A DNA stretch of 64,000 bases from Aralia elata (Eukaryota > Streptophyta > Magnoliopsida > Apiales > Araliaceae). The translations under genes were made by a program, and so were the position numbers. The first letter of the stretch is position 1. Every line of letters starts with the position of its first letter. Below are positions 22,940 through 33,023 of this stretch, in pieces. The stretch spans positions 41,051,130-41,115,129 of the forward strand of contig CM068379.1 of the NCBI GenBank assembly GCA_034770075.1. Direction: 5' to 3'. Under the pieces are notes generated by a model. It was given only the letters and a program-made list of their open reading frames with translations, was not told the DNA's origin and did not search any database.

Positions 22940-25061
22940 TGTAGACACCCAAATTTTGCGTTTCCTTCTACTAACCATGACAGGAGTGCGAAATCGTCAA
23001 TTGAACCGGCTTGCGGGAGCAAAGGAGCGGGCACAAGGGCGAGCGCCCGACACCGCCGCAATGTTTTGGGCAAACCAAGTTTACGTGACAATAAAGCCGT
23101 CCGAGGCAGGCATTTCCGAATGAGGTGGCACGTCTCCCGGAAATTCCCGGACTGCAGAATACGAGCCTATCAGCGAAAACCGACATTGCGGCACGAAAAT
23201 CGAGGCGTGGCACGAAAATCGAGAAAGTCAAGCCCGCCAGCCGCGGATAGATCTGCGGCCAAGTGGGTGCGCCAGCACGGAAACCAGGAAATCAGCACTA
23301 CCAGCTGAGTGCGATGGGAGGCGTGCCAGCTGGCCAGCCGCAGATCCATCTGCGGCCAGCCGCAGATAGATCTGCGGCTGGCTTTGGCCAGCCTATTTAA
23401 GCCCAGCTTCGGGCAGCATACAGGAGGTGGGAAGAAAATTGAAAGAGGGAGAATTCCAGCAGGAAACAGCAGCAAAGAATCGGAAATAGAGAGGAAAAAC
23501 ACCATAATTTTTGCAACAAAATAGGAGGGAAAGGAAGGAAAAAGTGAGGATTAATATCTCTTGAGTTGATTGTATCACATATATTTCTCCTTCTATTCAA
23601 ATACATCAAGTTCACATCCATTTGGATATCAATTGCAAGGTGAAATCTCTTTTATTATATCAATTTCTATCATATCATTTGATTGAATTAAATGTAGATT
23701 TCACGTAAATTATTGTGGAACAATGGATTAGGAATTATTAGAGAGGGTTCCATCGGAACAAAATTCTTCCTAATAATCCGATGATATCCATTGGGTGAGG
23801 TTTTGCTCGTTTATGACGATAAATACATTAGGTGGAATTGATCTATTTAGATTGTTAATTTTGAATCATTGTGGTGCGTTAAGCAACCCGTTGTTAGTTA
23901 TGTTGTTGTATCTACTTGATGTTTGTGAGAAATTATGGTTGTGAGCCTAGGAGAGCAACCCCGTGGTCCAAATCCGATGATGGACATATCTTGATGTAAG
24001 AAGTAGAAATGACGTAATTTTCATTGTAAATATGTAATCGTTGGGCCTTAAAACGACGCTAAGGCGAGAATCGTGTTTAAGGCCCCGAAATAGTGAAATT
24101 TGTGATTGTAGGCGTTTGGGGTTTATTTTGATGGCTTACATGCCCATGAATAGCCCCCGACGCGTGTTTATGCTCGATTTGATTTATGACACGAAATTGA
24201 TTTTAAAGCTAAATGATAAGATTTTTATAAAATCAATCAAAGTAGGATATTAGAATCACGAGGTTAAAATTTGAGAAATGTTAATGAATGTCGATTCCTA
24301 TCTAACGAGAAAGCTAAAGAAAATCGTTTTCAAACGTCACCAAATTTGATTTTATGAAAATAAGTAATGTTTTATTAAACCGTTGTGCATAGGGTTAAAG
24401 AGATTCTAGAAGTTGCCCATCGCTTGAGTTACGAAAGCAACGCATAGATCTCGATTCCTATTTTAACGAAGGTTTAAAACTCGTGTTTTGCCAAAGCGAC
24501 ACCTAATGAAAATCTCATAGTTTTGACAAATAAAAATCAAATCTTTCTTATAACGAACCAAGCTTTCTCGTATAAATTAAAAGACATTCCGAAGCGTTCT
24601 CAAATTAAAACACGGTTTTTCCCTAAAAATCCAAATGATTCTTTCATACAAGCCCACCACGACATTCACATAGGCACACACACACATACACACACACACA
24701 CACATTCATGAGTTAAAGGATAGGAAAGCATCAAGATTGCGGTAACCGTGTTTCACGGAAGTCGAGGGGTGCCTAACACCTTCCCCTCACTTAAACAAGC
24801 CCCCGAACTCTATGAATCTCAATTCGCAGACCAATTAATTCGGAGTCACATATGAGCCAGCGATTTACAAAAAAACGAAAATTCGGATGAGTTGGTACAT
24901 CCATTTCAAATATACCAACTGGCGACTCTGGTTAAATTGGCTCATCATAAAAAACGATCTTTCAAAACCCCGTCGACCTCAATGCCGACCTTTTCCAAAA
25001 ATCATCTAAACCAAAAGGCTAAAATTGGAAAAGACTAGAAAGCGATAACCCGGTGTCGACA
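22940..25061 (+). repeat. Element C 5' LTR
   Basis: It is about 99.7% identical by eye to 38804-40919. It contains the palindromes, a TATA-like box and a (CA)n tract near 24675-24705. Open frames within it (for example at 23066-23524) are chance frames with no family motif. Confidence 0.95.
23243..23400 (+). promoter_or_regulatory. C LTR promoter: three CTGCGG palindromes and TATTTAA box
   Basis: Near-palindromes of the form CCGCAGATNNATCTGCGG occur in the block 23330-23380 (two units), with a variant at about 23245-23263. TATTTAA at 23394-23400 follows about 15 bases later. The same arrangement is in the 3' LTR (39191-39264), in D's LTRs (41405-41453 and 50351-50399), and on the minus strand in front of the antisense genes (37409-37456). 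Promoter function is inferred from this arrangement. Confidence 0.6.
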
Positions 25062-25063
25062 GC

Positions 25064-25081
25064 TGGCGACTCTGCTGGGGA
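25064..25081 (+). other. Primer binding site of element C
   Basis: TGGCGACTCTGCTGGGGA lies three bases after the LTR end. Ogre/Tat elements commonly use a tRNA-Arg-type site; I recall this association and cannot check the tRNA here. D has the identical 18 bases. Confidence 0.8.
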
Positions 25082-25261
25082 CCTTTTAGAGGGCTTAAGC
25101 CGCATTAAAATCTTGATGTTATCCTATCCTTTAAAAAATTCGGGAATGTGCGTATGGGTGTGCGATATGTTGACATGTTTTACTTATTGTTGTGTGATTG
25201 TGTTTTTTGTCCAATAAATGAATGTTTGTATGGAATTGCTTTACTTTAAAAGTAATCATTT

Positions 25262-25490
25262 GCATACGGTGAGGACGATGAATGTGAATGTATGTTGAGA
25301 TTGTACCTCCTCCTGAGGCGAACCCGTCGGTTGCTTATTACTGGACTCGATGGGGCTGCTCCCCGGAGATGGCTCAGGAAACGCACCACTCAAATCCGCT
25401 CCAATCGAAAGGGCTCAAACGAGTAGATTGCGAAGATTTGGGAACCTTCATGCCGAAAAGCCCGTGAGAGTAACCCTAGGGTAGGTCAGC
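25262..25490 (+). other. Conserved leader block shared by C and D
   Basis: This block is about 95% identical by eye to D 43277-43510, higher than the LTRs are to each other. It includes a GGGG-CTGCT-CCCC hairpin. A 59-codon frame starts at ATG 25288, but the C/D differences in it are mostly amino-acid changing, so a protein is unlikely. A packaging or splicing signal is a reasonable guess. From 25490 to 25866 there is T-rich sequence with splice-acceptor-like TTTTGCAG and TTCTGTAG, and no gene. Confidence 0.5.
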
Positions 25491-25866
25491 CTCTGATAAA
25501 CCCAACGCAGGAAAAGTCTCTTCATGCCTTTTTTACGTTCAAGAATATAAATGTCATAATCCCATTGCAACGTACTCATATATGCTTCCCCTATTGTCAA
25601 AAAAGAATACTGACCCCCATGTTTTGCAGGAAACAGCTGGGGAAGCATAATAAAGTCATGTTTAGCATTTGTTATTGCACTAAAGGACTACTAACTTTCT
25701 CTTTTGCAGGGAAAAATTAAAAAAACAACACCAAAATTTTTTTTTACAGTTTTAGCATGCATCCATGTTTTCATTTCCCCGGGACTAAACTTCGAACCGT
25801 TGTTTCTGTAGGATTGCTCCTCAAACCCGTTCGCAGTCTAAGAAAGCCCAAAATTCTACATCTGAA

Positions 25867-27725
25867 ATGGCTGATATTCCTAACCATAGTGCCATATCTC
25901 GGGAGGAGTTTGATGATTTTAAAAGACAGATGATGGAAATGGCCACAATGTTAAAGGAACAGTTCTTAATCAGACAGGATCCGGTAAACCAGGGATCGCA
26001 TAATATTCCACCACCAGGGGATGATCAGAATCCTCCTAAAAATGGTACAAACTTGCTTAAAGAGGACCAACCCCGACTCAAGGACGAGCCAGTCATCCCA
26101 AAGGCCGTTCCCATACCTAGCAGGACAGTGATTACTATCCCAGAAGAAGGGGACAATGACGACCTTCGGAGAAAAATGAAACACATGGAGGAGACCATCC
26201 AATCCCTAAAGGGCATAGGCTCCCTGGGCAGGGTTAATTACTCGGATCTATGTGTTTTCCCCGGAGCCAGATATCCAGAAAAGTTCAAAGTTCCCGAGTT
26301 CGAAAAGTACAATGGAAAGGGAGACCCCTATACACACTTGAAAATATACATTGGAGAACTCGGGGCTTATGCCGAAGACGAGGGGTTAAGAATGCAACTA
26401 TTCCAGAAAAGCTTAACAGGGGAGGCAAGAATCTGGTATGCCCGCCTCGACAACGCCCGAATCCACAACTGGGAGGAATTGGCCCATACCTTCTTAACCC
26501 AATACAGCTTTCAGGCCCAGATGGCTCTTGACAGGTACCAAATGACAAAGGTTAAAAAACAGCCTAGGGAATCCTTCAGGGAATATGCCCAACGATGGAG
26601 GGGCATGGCCGCACAGGTGAACCCCCCGATGAGCGAATCGGAGATGGTAATGACTTTTGTAGACATCCAAGAGGCGCCGTATTATGAGCGGGTCATCTCG
26701 GGGATTGGAAGACCCTTTGCTGAAATGATTAAACATGGAGAGATGGTTGACATGGGGTTGAAATCGGGTAAAATCCGGGATCTTACTGCTTTAGAAACTG
26801 CTGCCATGCCGAGCAAATACAGAATGGAAACTATGGCAGCACTTCCCGGAGGGTCCAAAAGAAAAAGGAGGAGGATGTCTCCCTCATCCTACAAGGGTCA
26901 TCCAGAAAAGCAGAAAGCCATCTTCCGGTACAGGTACAGAGGGGAGGGCCATCCCGACAGCTCAATTTCACAGATCAAAGGGCAGAGGGGCGAAGAAGAT
27001 ATGAGGCCTCGCAGAATCGAGTATTCACCCCGCTCGGGGAGCCGCTTGAACGGGTATTAGCGGTATTAGTAGCCCAAAAGAAGATAGTTGGTCTGGCACC
27101 ACCGAGTGACCCAAAGGGTAGAAGGTTTGACCCGAGTAAGCGATGTGCATACCACTCCAGTTCCCCTGGCCATGATACACAAGATTGCTGGACGTTGAAA
27201 CATCGAATCCAAAACATGATAGACAGTGGGGAAATTGTGGTGGAACAACCGGACTCCCCGAATGTTAAGGCAAATCCCTTGCCAAGACATGATGGAGGGG
27301 GAGTTAATGCGACGGAGGCAAGTGAAGCTGGGGGGCCGCCAAGGTTGAACTATGTGCAGAAAGTTGAGGAGATAATCAACATGATACATGATCATGGGGA
27401 TGCACGGGTAACACCCATCATGTTGATAGGGATAAGTACAAATGGCATGGAAAGACCTGTCAAGTTGACAGCCCCGAGGCCCATCATCCTTGTAGCAAGG
27501 CCGCAACTCCCTATCAGTAGTCTGAGGACTGTACCCTGGAATTATGGGGGAATACCAGAGGAAGCGGCCAGTTGTGCTTCCGTGACGACCAAGGGAAACC
27601 CCTTATATCTTCCCGGGCGAGTCCTTGAGAGCCAAAAGAGAAAAAATGAAGAGGTTTCCGAGGAAAGGGCCATAGAGTTTTTGAAAAGGATGGATCACCC
27701 AGAAACGAGGGGATCCAGATTTTAA
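25867..27725 (+). pseudogene. gag: Element C gag, with two frame breaks
   Basis: ATG 25867 opens a 397-codon frame with a Tat capsid: coiled-coil N-terminus, then FPGARYPEKFKVPEFEKYNG and the retrotransposon-gag signature LTGEARIWYARLDNARIHNW, then FLTQYSFQAQM. Between about 26840 and 26990 the homologous sequence moves to another frame, giving VFTPLGEPLERVLAVLVAQK and then the zinc-finger-like CAYHSSSPGHDTQDCWTLKH. That frame stops at 27723-27725, and pol is in the third frame. Both shifts are in the -1 direction. I saw no perfect slippery heptamer, so recent indels (or base-call errors at G runs) are more likely than programmed shifts, but this is open. Confidence 0.85.
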
Positions 27726-27751
27726 ATGAGGAATCAACCCTAACATCAGTC

Positions 27752-30700
27752 ATGGACTTGGTGTTGTCATCCAGTGAGCATTGCAAAACCCTGATGAAGG
27801 TTCTTGAGGAGGCATTTGTGCCCAAAGAAATTAGTGAGGAGGGTTTCGGCCAGCTGGTAGGCCACTTATTGGAAACCAATGCAATATCCTTTACGGATGA
27901 GGACATTCCCAAAGAGGGGAGGGGGCACCGAAAACCGCTACACATCGCGGTAATCTCCTCAGGATATCTCATGAATGGGGTGCTGATCGACGGGGGATCG
28001 GCATTGAATATATGTCCTCTCAGTACGCTGAAGAAAATGAGCATCAGTCCCAAACGCCTACGGGCCAGTCATGTGGTGGTTCGGGCTTTTGACGGATCCC
28101 GGAGGGATACCATCGGAGAGATAGAATTGCCAGTGGAGATAGGGCCCTGTACTTTTGATATATCCTTCCAAGTCCTAGATATTACGGCAAGCTACAACCT
28201 GCTGTTAGGGAGGCCGTGGATACACATGGCCGGGGCAGTTCCTTCCACGCTCCACCAACAAATCAAGTTGATCATCGATGGGAATCTGGTAACAATCTCA
28301 GCCGAATGTGATGACCCTTCTCCTCCCAGGAGTGGCCTACCAGTAATCAATGTGGATGAGTCAGCGGCACCTGCCAGCTTTCAAGCACTAGAGATTAGCA
28401 CTCCCCATTATAGATGCCTGGGAGCTCCAGCTGTGAAACCAAGGGTCTCTCCGGAACTCACCTTTGTGGCAAGGGAAATGATTAAAATGAATTTCCAACC
28501 TGGACAGGGACTAGGGAAAAGCAGTCAGGGAATCACCGAGCCCATCCACCTACCACAGCAGGTAGGCAAAGCAGGATTGGGATACCATGTGGGCGCAGTA
28601 CGGGGACACCGTCAGGGTGCGACTCCGATTCGACTAGTTGGCAGTCCAGTGACCAAAGTCGACAATGAGCAGGGGATCAGCGGACCTGTGATTGGGGCAG
28701 GGAATGAAGAGTTAACCCCCACACGTAATGAGTCGGCCCGGAGGGAAAGTTTCCTGCAGGAGGTCGCAGAAGAGTTTGAAACCAAATGCTATATCCCCGG
28801 ACAATCAACGAGCAGTAAGGAGGGGACGAATGTTATCACACCACCGGGAGCCCAACAAGTTGTGCCTGTTATCGATTGGGCAGGACTGATTATTCCTGGA
28901 GAAGATATGGAGAAGGACTCAGGCGACGTATCCGTAATCATCGGGGAGGTGTCCGATGTGAGGCCCTCCTTTATCCAGCGCATTTCATATGACCTGACCA
29001 TCGATAATTGGACCCAAAAACCAGTGATATCCAAACAAGGGTGTACCCATTTGAGTAATCCTTGCCCAACAAATGGTCTTTCAAATTTGAATGATGATTA
29101 TGATTTTGACATTGAGCTGGATTTCGATTTAATGGGCATTGAACAAGACGAGACAGATTACGACGACGCACCTGACGAGATCAAAGGATGGGTCGAGGAT
29201 AAACCCAAACCCAACTTGGACCAAACCATCACCGTTGATATTGGAACCCCTGACAAGCCAAAGGAACTCAAGATAGGGACGGACCTCACCCCCAGCCAGA
29301 AAGCCGAAATGACTGAGCTGCTAAAACAATATGAGGATGTCTTTGCCTGGTCTCATGAGGATATGATCGGATTGTCCACCGACATTGTGGTACACCGATT
29401 ACCCATCAAGGAGGGTTTCAAGCCTGTCAAACAAAAATTAAGGAAATTGAAACCGGAGTGGAGCTTAAAAGTGAAGGAGGAGATCATCAAGCAGTTCAGG
29501 GCAGGAATCATTATGGTATCCACTTATCCTGAATGGTTATCCAATTTGGTCCCGGTGGCTAAGCCTGGAGGAAAGGTGAGGGTATGTGTAGACTACATTG
29601 ATCTAAACAAGGCCAGTCTCAAGGATAATTTCCCGGTACCTTTCATACACATCCTGGTGGATAACACGGCCCAGTACGAGATGTACTCTTTTGTGGATTG
29701 CTTCGCGGGGTATCATCAGATAATGGTGGCAGAGGAAGATCAGGAAAAGACCGCATTCATCACCCCCTGGGGCACTTTCTGCTATAGACGATTGGCTTTC
29801 GGTCTCACAAATGCAGGGGCTACTTATCAGAGAGCCATGATGGCCTTGTTCCACGATATGATGCACAAGGAGATAGAGGTCTACGTGGATGACATTATTG
29901 TGAAATCGAAGGTAGAATCCGATCATATAACTCATCTTAAAAAGCTATTCGATCGGCTCAGAAAGTATAATTTGAAACTCAATCCAGCCAAGTGTGCCTT
30001 CGGAGTACAGTCGGGCAAGCTCTTGGGTTTCCTGGTTAGTGATCGGGGCATTGAGTTGGACCCAGCAAAGATTAAGGCCATTGTGGATATGCCGGCACCT
30101 CACACAGAAAAGGAGATAAGAGGATTCCTCGGGAGGATAAACTTTATCAGCCGTTTTATATCCCACTTGACGACTACATGTGAGCCAATTTTTAAACTGT
30201 TAAGAAAAGGGGTGTCCCAAGAATGGAATGAGCAATGTCAGAAGGCGTTTCAGACCATTAAAAAGCAATTGACTGAGGCACCAGTGCTGGTACCCCCGAA
30301 GGATGGGATCCCTCTGTTTATGTATATATCGGTAAATGCCATCGCGATGGGATGTATGTTGGGACAGAAAAATGAGGCGGGTAAAGAGCAGGCCATCTAT
30401 TACCTCAGCAAAAGATTTAGCCAATGTGAGCAGAATTACACTCCCATCGAGAAGACCTGTTGTGCTCTGGCCTGGGCTGCAGGGAGATTACAGCACTACC
30501 TCCATGGGCATACAACGTACCTGATATCAAGAATGGATCCCCTGAAATATATTTTCGAAAGGCCCATGCTGAATTGTCGACTATCAAGATGGCAGTTAAT
30601 TTTACAACAGTTTGACATGGTGTACGTGACCCAGAAGGCCATGAAAGGGCAGGGAATTGCGGATCAGTTGGCAGAAGCCCCGGCAGGAGGGATGGAGCCG

Positions 30701-32515
30701 TTAGAAACTCCTCTCCCGGGCGAGGATATATTTTGGGTATCGCGCGAAAAATGTGATGACGAGGGACAATTTTGGAAGCTGTATTTTGATGGTGCCATGA
30801 ATGCCGAGGGGGCAGGAGCCGGAGCGGTCCTAGTCTCTATCACCGGAGAGCAATACCCCGTGGCCACCAAGCTTCGTTTCAGCAATTCGAACAATACTGC
30901 TGAATACGAGGGGTGTATCTTGGGACTCCGATTGGCCCGTGACATGGGAGTAAAGAGACTAGCGGTGTTCGGGGATTCAGAATTGGTAATCAGACAAGCA
31001 ATCGGGGTATACAACACTAAGGAGCTTCGGTTACTTCCATACCATCGTTGTGTCACCCAGCTTACGCAAGAGTTCGAAGATATCGCCTTCCGCCATATTC
31101 CTCGGGGACGAAATGATTTTGCCGATGCATTGGCGACTTTGGCTTCCTTAATCCACGTGATCAAGAGTAGGGACAGTCCACAGATTGAGATCACCGTACA
31201 GAATGCCCCGGCATATGAGGAAAATGTGGCAGTATTATCAAACGAGGTGGTGTTGACGAGGCAGCCCTGGTATCACGACATAAGGGAATATCTGAGAGAC
31301 AGATCCCTTCCCGATCAGGCAAATCGGACTGAAAGGATGAGAATTCAAAAGATGGCGATGAAGTTTTACCTGAGTGGCGATTCACTTTACAAAAGGGATG
31401 CCGGGTTGGGACTGTTGCAATGCGTAGACGAAGCGCAATCCCAAAGGATTATGAATGAAATCCATGGCGGGGTGTGTGGGCCACACATGAGTGGACCGAT
31501 GTTGGCCAAAAAGATCTTGAGGACAGGGCATTATTGGTTAACGCTGAAAGCCGATTGCGATGATCATGTCAAACGGTGTTATCAATGCCAGGCGCACGGT
31601 AATGTGATCCATACACCTCCCAATGAACTGCACTGTATGACCTCCCCATGGCCATTTTCAATGTGGGGAATGGATGTAATCGGACCAATAGAGCCCAAAG
31701 CGAGCAACGGGCACCGATTCATTTTCGTCATGATCGATTATTTCACCAAATGGGTAGAGGCAGCTTCTTTCCCCAAAGTAACTCAGGAGGTCATCGTCAA
31801 CTTCGTCAGGAATAATGTCATTTGCCGATATGGGCAACCTGAGGTTGTGGTCTCCGACAATGCCAAGAATTTAAACAACGCCCTCATGAAGGAACTGTGT
31901 GACCAGTTCAGGATTAAGCATCTCAATTCCGTCATTTACCGTCCCAAAATGAATGGGGCAGTGGAGGCTGCCAATAAGAACATCAAGAAGATCATGGCAA
32001 AAATGTCTGCTAATCATCGGGGATGGCCAGATCTGTTACCCCTCACCTTGCTGGCCTACCGAACGTCAACGCGTACTTCCACAGGGGCAACCCCTTACGC
32101 CTTGGTATATGGAATGGAGGCTGTCCTGCCAGCTGAAGTTGAGATGGCGTCCCTCAGAATAGTGATCGACGCTCAGATAAGCGAAGAGGATTGGATGCAA
32201 AGTCGATATGACCAATTGGCCCTGATTGATGAAAGGAGAGTGGCTGCCGTTTGGCATGGTCAGCTATATCAACAGAGGATCTCTCGATCGTACGATAAAA
32301 AGATAAGACTTCGGAGGTTCAAGGAAAATGATTTGGTGTTGAAAAGAGTCATGCCTTGTCAAGACGAAGCCAAGGGGAAGTTTGCCCCAAGCTGGGAAGG
32401 GCCATTTGTGATCAAGAAAGTGCTATCCGGAGGAGCCCTCATATTGCAAGAAATGGATGGTGAGGTATTTCCACAACCCCTCAATGCTGACTCGGTGAAG
32501 CGGTTCTACGCTTAA
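27752..32515 (+). CDS. pol: Element C pol polyprotein (1587 aa), intact
   Basis: The frame is open from 27752 to the stop at 32513. The ATG may be internal, because the frame is open upstream and probably joins gag by frameshifting or is cut from a precursor. Domains: aspartic protease with DGGS at residues 80-83 and YNLLLGRPW at about 148; a G-patch-like segment at about 235-285 (PGQGLGKSSQGI, then GLGY); an acidic linker at about 440-490; RT with YVDDIIVKSK (Tyr at about residue 711); RNase H at about 860-970; a second, archaeal-type RNase H from FWKLYFDGA (Asp about 1013) to NDFADALATLASLI; integrase with HHCC finger and DDE residues Asp1308, Asp1369 and Glu1405 (35 residues between the last two); C-terminal domain ending at RFYA. 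All key catalytic residues I can check are present. The product would copy and integrate C and possibly D. Confidence 0.95.
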   Translation: MDLVLSSSEHCKTLMKVLEEAFVPKEISEEGFGQLVGHLLETNAISFTDEDIPKEGRGHRKPLHIAVISSGYLMNGVLIDGGSALNICPLSTLKKMSISPKRLRASHVVVRAFDGSRRDTIGEIELPVEIGPCTFDISFQVLDITASYNLLLGRPWIHMAGAVPSTLHQQIKLIIDGNLVTISAECDDPSPPRSGLPVINVDESAAPASFQALEISTPHYRCLGAPAVKPRVSPELTFVAREMIKMNFQPGQGLGKSSQGITEPIHLPQQVGKAGLGYHVGAVRGHRQGATPIRLVGSPVTKVDNEQGISGPVIGAGNEELTPTRNESARRESFLQEVAEEFETKCYIPGQSTSSKEGTNVITPPGAQQVVPVIDWAGLIIPGEDMEKDSGDVSVIIGEVSDVRPSFIQRISYDLTIDNWTQKPVISKQGCTHLSNPCPTNGLSNLNDDYDFDIELDFDLMGIEQDETDYDDAPDEIKGWVEDKPKPNLDQTITVDIGTPDKPKELKIGTDLTPSQKAEMTELLKQYEDVFAWSHEDMIGLSTDIVVHRLPIKEGFKPVKQKLRKLKPEWSLKVKEEIIKQFRAGIIMVSTYPEWLSNLVPVAKPGGKVRVCVDYIDLNKASLKDNFPVPFIHILVDNTAQYEMYSFVDCFAGYHQIMVAEEDQEKTAFITPWGTFCYRRLAFGLTNAGATYQRAMMALFHDMMHKEIEVYVDDIIVKSKVESDHITHLKKLFDRLRKYNLKLNPAKCAFGVQSGKLLGFLVSDRGIELDPAKIKAIVDMPAPHTEKEIRGFLGRINFISRFISHLTTTCEPIFKLLRKGVSQEWNEQCQKAFQTIKKQLTEAPVLVPPKDGIPLFMYISVNAIAMGCMLGQKNEAGKEQAIYYLSKRFSQCEQNYTPIEKTCCALAWAAGRLQHYLHGHTTYLISRMDPLKYIFERPMLNCRLSRWQLILQQFDMVYVTQKAMKGQGIADQLAEAPAGGMEPLETPLPGEDIFWVSREKCDDEGQFWKLYFDGAMNAEGAGAGAVLVSITGEQYPVATKLRFSNSNNTAEYEGCILGLRLARDMGVKRLAVFGDSELVIRQAIGVYNTKELRLLPYHRCVTQLTQEFEDIAFRHIPRGRNDFADALATLASLIHVIKSRDSPQIEITVQNAPAYEENVAVLSNEVVLTRQPWYHDIREYLRDRSLPDQANRTERMRIQKMAMKFYLSGDSLYKRDAGLGLLQCVDEAQSQRIMNEIHGGVCGPHMSGPMLAKKILRTGHYWLTLKADCDDHVKRCYQCQAHGNVIHTPPNELHCMTSPWPFSMWGMDVIGPIEPKASNGHRFIFVMIDYFTKWVEAASFPKVTQEVIVNFVRNNVICRYGQPEVVVSDNAKNLNNALMKELCDQFRIKHLNSVIYRPKMNGAVEAANKNIKKIMAKMSANHRGWPDLLPLTLLAYRTSTRTSTGATPYALVYGMEAVLPAEVEMASLRIVIDAQISEEDWMQSRYDQLALIDERRVAAVWHGQLYQQRISRSYDKKIRLRRFKENDLVLKRVMPCQDEAKGKFAPSWEGPFVIKKVLSGGALILQEMDGEVFPQPLNADSVKRFYA

Positions 32516-33023
32516 ATCATCAGTTCTTTTTTCCTTTGAGAGCGAACTACGTAGGACCTGATCTTCCAACTTGTGGGGGTACGTAGGCAGCCATCATGGC
32601 GCGGTCCGATCCTTTAAAAAAATAATCCTTTCCCTAACCAAAACCAATTTTCGATAGCCAGATAAAACCTTCCTACACCCTCAAAACCTTCCCGAAACCA
32701 ACTGCCTAACCAGTTTCATCCCAGAATACATACCCTGATCCAACCAAACAGTTATCCAAAATCTGAGATTCAATCCGACGAAATCAAAAGGTGTGCGGCA
32801 ATATCTGTCAAATCTCCATCAAGTCTTGAGGAAAGAAAGAAGGTGAAATGTCAAAATCATGGTCAGTTGGATAAAATGATGATCCAATGAATGGCAATGA
32901 TACGACAAAAGGGGAAAATGACTAAATTTAAATGCATGTCTATATATATAAGTCGTTTTATTACAAGATTTCTCTTTCAATAACTGATGAAACCAACATA
33001 GTCTATGCAGGAAATAAAATAAT
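32516..33023 (+). other. C post-pol spacer with twin TACGTAGG boxes
   Basis: TACGTAGG occurs at 32548-32555 and 32580-32587, shortly after the pol stop. The rest up to 33023 is non-coding, and it separates convergently oriented pol and antisense genes. Both transcription units could terminate here. Confidence 0.5.

Noticed and set aside
23170..23621. Frames of 60-111 codons in the C LTR, repeated at 39034-39485
   Set aside because: Identical frames in both LTR copies overlapping the promoter and palindromes; no homology, and different frames overlap on both strands.
24672..24706. (CA)n tract as telomere-like or regulatory repeat
   Set aside because: An ordinary dinucleotide microsatellite, of different length in the other LTR copy.
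25288..25464. Small protein in the leader of C (59 codons) and D (61 codons)
   Set aside because: C/D differences are mostly non-synonymous and the stop position differs; the nucleotide block, not a peptide, seems conserved.
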